A DNA stretch of 64,000 nt from RECM01 sp047921215 (GTDB lineage: Bacteria; Bacteroidota; Rhodothermia; Balneolales; Cyclonatronaceae), in the NCBI GenBank assembly GCA_047921215.1, contig JBLRWO010000002.1, positions 132,303 through 196,302 of the forward strand. Direction: 5' to 3'. The notes beneath the pieces were generated by a model. The model saw only the letters and a program-made list of their open reading frames with translations, was not told the DNA's origin and ran no database searches. The translations under genes and the position numbers were made by a program. Position 1 is the first letter of the stretch, and every line of letters starts with the position of its first letter. This document shows positions 61,765 to 64,000 of this stretch, in pieces.

Positions 61765-62553
61765 ATGAAACTCAAAGAAGGAATTCCCCGCCACAGTCAG
61801 ATCAGCCAATGGCTGCGGAAAAAAATTGAGGAATCAGAATACAAGCCGGATGAAAAACTGCCCTCCGAAAACGAGCTGGCCACCATGTTTGACGTGAGCC
61901 GGGTAACCATCCGCCGGGCACTGCAATCGCTGGAAAGTGATTCCGTAATATACCGCTGCCAGGGTCTCGGTTCCTTTGTTAGCGACAACCGTACGCCCCA
62001 CAACCTGGTCAAGCTCACCGATTTCAACGAAGACATGGCAAAAGCCGGCCTCGATGCATCGTCGGTGGTCAGAGATTTTAAAACGGTGGATGCTCCCGGC
62101 TGGCTGGCCGGCATCCTGGGGATCGGTGAAGGCAGCAAAGTGATACAGATCGACCGCCTGCGCCTGGGCAACGGCGAACCTGTTGCATTCGACAGCACCT
62201 GGCTGCCCATACTGTACGGACAGCTGCTCGACAAAGAACAACTGCAGAATACCACGATCTATAAATCCCTGGAAGAAAACTACAACATCCCCATCATCAG
62301 GGGCTGTTACAGGATTGCGGCGGAGCTTGCCGATGAACAACTGGCAGCAGAACTTAAGGTCGATATCCGCTCTGCTCTGCTGCTCATCGACCGGACCACC
62401 TTTACAATCGGTGAAAAACCGGTATACTACCAGAAACGTTATTACCGCAGCGACCGTGTGATGTACGAAATGACACTCGAACGACGCAAGGACGACAGCT
62501 CATCATCGACCGATATGCCCTTAAAAGAGTTCATTCCGGTGTTCAGATCATGA
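61765..62553 (+). CDS. GntR family regulator with UTRA domain (HutC subfamily)
   Basis: The 262-residue regulator has an N-terminal winged HTH (LPSENELATMFDVSRVTIRRALQSLESD) and a C-terminal UTRA ligand-binding domain (about 90-240). It is divergent from the sulfur operon and both promoters carry matching operators, so it should be autoregulated and control the sulfur genes, with the ligand probably an intracellular sulfur metabolite. HutC of other bacteria controls histidine use; the hut genes here are over 30 kb away and lack this operator. Confidence 0.9.
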   Translation: MKLKEGIPRHSQISQWLRKKIEESEYKPDEKLPSENELATMFDVSRVTIRRALQSLESDSVIYRCQGLGSFVSDNRTPHNLVKLTDFNEDMAKAGLDASSVVRDFKTVDAPGWLAGILGIGEGSKVIQIDRLRLGNGEPVAFDSTWLPILYGQLLDKEQLQNTTIYKSLEENYNIPIIRGCYRIAAELADEQLAAELKVDIRSALLLIDRTTFTIGEKPVYYQKRYYRSDRVMYEMTLERRKDDSSSSTDMPLKEFIPVFRS

Positions 62554-62957
62554 TTCATGCACCGTTTCATATTCACAATCTGATCCCTGTTGCGATACCG
62601 GTCCACACCCTGATCCTTTATCCTGATTCCAACCCGATTCCGTATTGGGAGCCTGGCCAGCCTGATCTGTACTTATCTGGCATGACCTGATCAACCTGAC
62701 AAACATGACCTGACCAGGAACCGGTCTGATCGAACCTGACGTGACCTGACGTGACCTGACGTGACCTGACGTGACCTGACGTGACCTGACGTGAAATGAA
62801 CCTAACTGAAAAATAAGATGTTAAAAAATCAGCCAAAATGGATTAAACTATTGATTGTCTGTGCTATATGTCTGATCATAGTGTCAGTAACGGGATTTGC
62901 ATTATCCTCCTTTTTATAATTATCTCTCTGTATACATCATCTAAAACTATCTATGCC
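62554..62957. other. 404-bp intergenic region with low-complexity repeats
   Basis: It contains the GTGACCTGAC array and loosely related ACCTGA words from about 62640 to 62800. A minus-strand frame over it encodes only repeats (SGHVRSRQVT) and is not credited. The DUF2892 gene promoter should lie at 62830-62957. Confidence 0.6.
62741..62790. repeat. Five perfect tandem copies of GTGACCTGAC
   Basis: Five exact 10-bp units, flanked by imperfect units CGAACCTGAC and GTGAAATGAA. About one helical turn per unit. The repeats follow the GntR regulator gene and precede the DUF2892 gene. Confidence 0.93.
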
Positions 62958-63158
62958 ATGAAAAAGAATATGGGAACCATCGACCGGTTAATCAGAATTG
63001 TTGTTGCTGTTATTATAGCCGTTCTCTATTTCACCGGCCAAATTACCGGAACAGCTGCCATTATACTGGGAATCATAGCGGTTGCTTTCATATTTACAAG
63101 CCTGGTCGGAACCTGCCCGTTGTATCTTTCTGTTGGACTCTCCACAAAAAAGGAGTAG
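62958..63158 (+). CDS. DUF2892 small membrane protein (YgaP-like)
   Basis: The 66-residue protein begins MKKNMGTIDRLIRIVVAVII, has two membrane helices and the GTCPLYLSVGL end of DUF2892. In other bacteria this domain is fused to a rhodanese (YgaP) and anchors it; here it is close to the sulfur operon, so may work with its rhodanese. A 30-codon upstream extension of the frame is not typical of the family. Confidence 0.87.
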   Translation: MKKNMGTIDRLIRIVVAVIIAVLYFTGQITGTAAIILGIIAVAFIFTSLVGTCPLYLSVGLSTKKE

Positions 63159-63266
63159 TTCAGCCACCGGCCGATCCGTTTTTTTTGTTAAGCCGGTTTT
63201 CATAAAAATAACCGGATTCCACACCCAACTTACCGGGAGAACCTTTCCGGCAAATTTTGCTGATAT

Positions 63267-64000
63267 ATGGCAGTCGTAAAACTACTTATTGCCGGCGGGG
63301 GACATGCCTCCCTTCCCCTGATCAAAATGGGCCACCAATGGAAGGATAAAAACGTATCCATTACCCTGGTCTCTGCGGAGCCATGGCTGGTTTATTCAGG
63401 TGCGTTGCCGCAATATATCGCCGGATTCTATCAGTGGCAGCAAACCTCCGTCAACCTCGAGAAATTGTGCGGCCGGTACGGTACTGCCTTTATCAACGCC
63501 CGTATTACTTCGGTCAATCCTGAGGGCAAAAGCATTGAACTTTCAACCGGAGACACTCTCACATACGATATTCTGGTAATTAATGTGGGTTCAAGAACGC
63601 CGGAAATATCACATCTGTCAAATGTATATCCGGTCAAACCGATGTCGAAGCTGCTTTCGTTGAGAGACAAGCTCGATGACGGATCCACCCGGAAACTGCT
63701 TATAGCCGGTGGTGGAGCAGCCGGAACCGAATTTGCCCTCAACCTGTCGCATCCGTCCAGGAAAAACAGACCCCAAATCACCCTTCTTGAACTGGGGGAG
63801 CGGATCATGTCTGCATTTCCCGACAGTGCTGCGAAAACAGCAGAGCACATACTCACAGAAAGAGGCGTAGAAATTGCTGTAAATACTGCTTTTGATGGAG
63901 ATTTAGCCGGAAAGTATGATGCCGTTATCCTGGCAACCGGAAATGAGCCCGTATCGCTTACCATAGACCACCCCTTTAAAACAGGCAGGGGCGGCAGGAT
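63267..64000 (+). CDS. NAD(P)/FAD-dependent oxidoreductase, 3' end outside window
   Basis: About 244 codons are visible. The protein begins MAVVKLLIAGGGHASLPLIK (FAD-binding GxGxxA-type), followed by YSGALPQYIAGFY, DILVINVGS and a second nucleotide-binding motif LLIAGGGAAGTEFALNL. It belongs to the pyridine nucleotide-disulfide oxidoreductase group, near NDH-2, sulfide:quinone reductase and the SelD-linked oxidoreductases. Given the sulfur genes next to it, a quinone-linked sulfide or NADH oxidase role is possible. Catalytic cysteines cannot be judged from this part. Confidence 0.83.
   Translation, partial: MAVVKLLIAGGGHASLPLIKMGHQWKDKNVSITLVSAEPWLVYSGALPQYIAGFYQWQQTSVNLEKLCGRYGTAFINARITSVNPEGKSIELSTGDTLTYDILVINVGSRTPEISHLSNVYPVKPMSKLLSLRDKLDDGSTRKLLIAGGGAAGTEFALNLSHPSRKNRPQITLLELGERIMSAFPDSAAKTAEHILTERGVEIAVNTAFDGDLAGKYDAVILATGNEPVSLTIDHPFKTGRGGR

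Noticed and set aside
62618..62836. Small minus-strand protein with SGHVRSRQVT repeats
   Set aside because: It is only the translation of the GTGACCTGAC array and has no start context or homologous pattern.

Overview
The window looks like chromosomal DNA of a moderate-GC member of the Bacteroidota/Rhodothermota/Balneolota (FCB) group. Support: two very large secreted proteins end in a Por/type IX-like C-terminal sorting domain; a 56-residue DUF4295 protein follows rpmB-rpmG; several genes have TTG-N20-TAnnTTTG promoters instead of -35/TATAAT; most starts lack a clear Shine-Dalgarno; and a decayed Ser/Thr-kinase-TPR gene is of a type I associate with Rhodothermota/Balneolota. The genus cannot be read from the sequence.

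Layout. 1-0.3 kb: 3' end of a DUF3800 gene. 0.4-5.9 kb: a giant alpha-2-macroglobulin lipoprotein. 6.3-14.1 kb: two divergent gene blocks that look like one carbohydrate module for oxidised (3-keto) glycosides: DUF1080 hydrolase, two TIM-barrel isomerases, a Gfo/Idh/MocA dehydrogenase, an MFS permease, a GMC oxidoreductase and its small Tat-type subunit, with a perfect TAAAAGCGCTTTTA palindrome in the divergent promoter. 14.1-15.8 kb: an AT-richer island holding a tripartite HipBST-type toxin-antitoxin with two operators. 16.0 kb: another exported TIM-barrel isomerase. 16.9-28.9 kb: histidine utilisation (hutU on the minus strand, hutH-hutI on the plus strand), split by two paralogous secreted CotH-kinase proteins. 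29-30.6 kb: a degenerate ADP-ribosylglycohydrolase-fold protein and an orphan B3/B4 tRNA-synthetase-like domain.

30.9-50.9 kb is mostly housekeeping: an S9 peptidase, mnmG, rsmG (carrying two perfect parS sites exactly 600 bp apart), a WYL regulator, gyrA/gyrB, rpmB-rpmG-DUF4295, YqeY, CvpA, tyrS, xth, a methyltransferase, uvrB and tyrA. 51.0-53.1 kb is a pseudogene mosaic in which a beta-propeller gene is fused in frame to the wreck of a kinase-TPR gene. 53.5-55.8 kb: a second S9 (DPP-IV type) peptidase. 55.9 kb: a truncated amidohydrolase.

56.5-62.6 kb is a sulfur module: rhodanese, SulP transporter, MBL-rhodanese hydrolase and two YeeE/YedE half-transporters, transcribed away from a GntR/UTRA regulator. 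Both divergent promoters carry a near-identical 16-bp operator at the -33 element, so the regulator very probably controls itself and the sulfur operon. The window ends with a DUF2892 membrane protein and the 5' part of a pyridine-nucleotide-disulfide oxidoreductase. No rRNA, tRNA, CRISPR array, insertion sequence or prophage was seen.
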